Below, piece by piece: positions 63,005 through 64,000 of a DNA stretch of 64,000 nucleotides. The notes beneath the pieces were generated by a model that did not search any database, had not been told where the DNA came from, and saw nothing but the letters and a program-made list of their open reading frames with translations. Each line of letters opens with the position of its first letter. The first letter of the stretch is position 1. Location: positions 62,001-126,000 of the IMG/VR virus record IMGVR_UViG_3300032242_002454; one strand, 5' to 3'. Made by a program: the position numbers and the translations under genes. The DNA is from a virus.

Positions 63005-63255
63005 TGACTAAATCTGAATATAAGGCTTACCACTTTAAAGTTATCCAGTACATTTATGCAGAATATAGGGATTTTCATTTTAATAAGATGAAAAATGGAT
63101 CATTATTGATTCAATTAAATCCAATCGATAAACACCTATTTCATTTACTAATTAAAAATCTATACAATCCTAAAGATAGTATTAATAATATTGCTGGTAA
63201 TGTAATGGAAGAGATGTATCAACATTTATGGGGAATTTCTAAGATAAGGTCTTGA
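63004..63255 (+). CDS. 83-residue hypothetical protein
   Basis: ATG 63004 by TAATG overlap. MTKSEYKAYHFKVIQYIYAE then YRDFHFNKMKNGSLLIQLNPIDKHLFHLLIKNLYNP. Helical, no family. Confidence 0.57.
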   Translation: MTKSEYKAYHFKVIQYIYAEYRDFHFNKMKNGSLLIQLNPIDKHLFHLLIKNLYNPKDSINNIAGNVMEEMYQHLWGISKIRS

Positions 63256-63280
63256 CAACATCCGATAAGAATGGTATGCT
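63252..63280 (+). promoter_or_regulatory. Promoter TTGACA-17-TATGCT
   Basis: Overlaps the upstream stop codon; spacer ACATCCGATAAGAATGG. Confidence 0.8.
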
Positions 63281-63300
63281 TACTGGCAAAGAGATAACTA

Positions 63301-63489
63301 ATGACTCTGCTAAGAACTCTGAATCTTGAATATGATACTATCGAGATTCATTATAATGAGCTTTTGAAAAATAAACCTTACTTGGTGAGGGTTTTCTCAT
63401 ATAATAATACTGATCCCAGCGAACTACGTCTGGACGAAAAAGAAGTAAAAAATCTATATCAAACCCTTAAAGAACATGAGCTATTATGA
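63301..63489 (+). CDS. 62-residue hypothetical protein
   Basis: MTLLRTLNLEYDTIEIHYNE then LLKNKPYLVRVFSYNNTDPSELRLDEKEVKNLYQTL; the end (LDEKEVKNLYQTLKE) recalls the 61689/61913 pair. ATGA overlap follows. Confidence 0.58.
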   Translation: MTLLRTLNLEYDTIEIHYNELLKNKPYLVRVFSYNNTDPSELRLDEKEVKNLYQTLKEHELL

Positions 63490-63824
63490 AACCCATAATT
63501 CTAACGGATGAACAAGTGGCATCAATGCTGACTAGGGCATTTTACGAGGGTTTTAACTTCACTTGTGAAGGATTTAACGGAGAATGTGCATTTGACCATT
63601 TAGCCCCAGATGGATTGACGCTTGAGGAAAAGTCAGCTATTACCGTCAGAGAGATACTGTCAGATCATGATGCTAAACTAATGACTAAACCCATAATTTT
63701 AACGGATAAGGAAATTGAAGCAATTAAATGGTGTGTGGAGCAGTGGACGGGTATTAAACGAGCCGAAACTCTCCGTAATCTATTAGAAAGAATAAAGGAT
63801 AATGAAAACTTTAGTAGTAATTGA
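63486..63824 (+). CDS. 112-residue protein with two similar halves
   Basis: Residues 1-15 MKPIILTDEQVASML are echoed by MTKPIILTDKEIEAIKW at 66-82; the DNA around both (AAACCCATAATT.TAACGGAT) is nearly identical. The second half (IKWCVEQWTGIKRAETLRNLLERI) alone looks like a complete small phage protein, so this may be an in-frame fusion of two tandem genes. Function unknown. Confidence 0.58.
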   Translation: MKPIILTDEQVASMLTRAFYEGFNFTCEGFNGECAFDHLAPDGLTLEEKSAITVREILSDHDAKLMTKPIILTDKEIEAIKWCVEQWTGIKRAETLRNLLERIKDNENFSSN

Positions 63825-64000
63825 AGTTGAAAACGAAATCGGCAACCCTTCTGCTCAAGATATAGAATTTTTTGTTAAACAAATCATAGAAAAAGGACTT
63901 GTTGGGAATTTTGACATACACAAGTATTGCCCAATGAGTGGTATATCGCTAAGAGTTTTAATAGCACTTCAAGCTGATAAAGATAGACTAAAGGGTCTTG
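63802..64000 (+). CDS. Hypothetical protein, runs off the window
   Basis: Open from ATG 63802 to the window end (66 residues). MKTLVVIEVENEIGNPSAQD then IEFFVKQIIEKGLVGNFDIHKYCPMSGISL. Starts within the previous gene (23-base overlap) after AAGGAT. Partial at the 3' end. Confidence 0.55.
   Translation, partial: MKTLVVIEVENEIGNPSAQDIEFFVKQIIEKGLVGNFDIHKYCPMSGISLRVLIALQADKDRLKGL

Overview
The window is part of a large tailed bacteriophage genome (Caudoviricetes). The 34-38 kb stretch carries a large terminase, portal, prohead protease-scaffold, decoration protein and major capsid protein, and a sigma-like protein. The rest is long tail-fibre genes, a tRNA cluster and a dense run of very small genes. 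No integrase, repressor or plasmid functions are visible, so a lytic phage is likely. The host is uncertain. Two secreted small proteins (38050-38352 and 59948-60163) have the low-complexity V/P/Y- and R/V-rich style common in Planctomycetes, which is a tentative pointer to a planctomycete host. Early promoters are ordinary sigma-70 type (TTGACA-17-TAtAaT).

Left arm, 1-37.75 kb, nearly all on the minus strand: late virion genes. From 37.7 kb leftwards come a small overlapping gene, a gp55-like sigma factor, a candidate small terminase, GDP-mannose 4,6-dehydratase, an HNH protein, an ERCC4-type nuclease, large terminase, portal, protease-scaffold, decoration protein and major capsid protein, which is followed by a strong intrinsic terminator at about 26.97 kb. 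Then comes a 26-kb fibre/adhesin region: two paralogous small tail proteins, three fibres with Mtd-like N-termini, a vWD-domain protein, a protein with mucin-like poly-Thr linkers, a PKD/DUF285/FN3 protein, a 4023-residue adhesin and a collagen-like fibre cut by the window edge. A plus-strand pair (glycosyltransferase and PL5-type alginate lyase, 14.4-16.3 kb) sits inside it. A second glycosyltransferase overlaps the poly-Thr gene. Together with gmd these suggest fibre glycosylation and polysaccharide degradation.

Right arm, 37.8-64 kb, nearly all on the plus strand: about 65 mostly tiny early/middle genes, often with ATGA or TAATG stop-start overlaps. Recognisable products are an AT-hook protein, a bL12 C-terminal-domain-like protein, a kinase-like protein, a phosphoribosyltransferase, a DUF932 protein and two HNH endonucleases. 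Eight tRNAs (Arg, Thr, Gln, Asn, Ser, Trp, Glu, Lys) and one tRNA-like element lie at 51.0-55.9 kb.

The most striking feature is regulatory. Sixteen well-formed copies, plus at least four remnants, of an ~87-bp intergenic cassette lie between transcription units from 38.6 to 58.5 kb. Each has two GTAAGTnCTT / AAGnACTTAC dyads around a GC-rich core and usually sits between a stop codon and a promoter whose spacer often holds CGATAATA. Smaller modules (an AACCTTACG..TGTAAGG dyad, an invertible TTGGCACAGTATTTGC block, and a second ~48-bp structured family) are mixed with it. One promoter drives a ~450-nt strongly structured segment without a credible gene (about 47.86-48.33 kb), a candidate large phage noncoding RNA.
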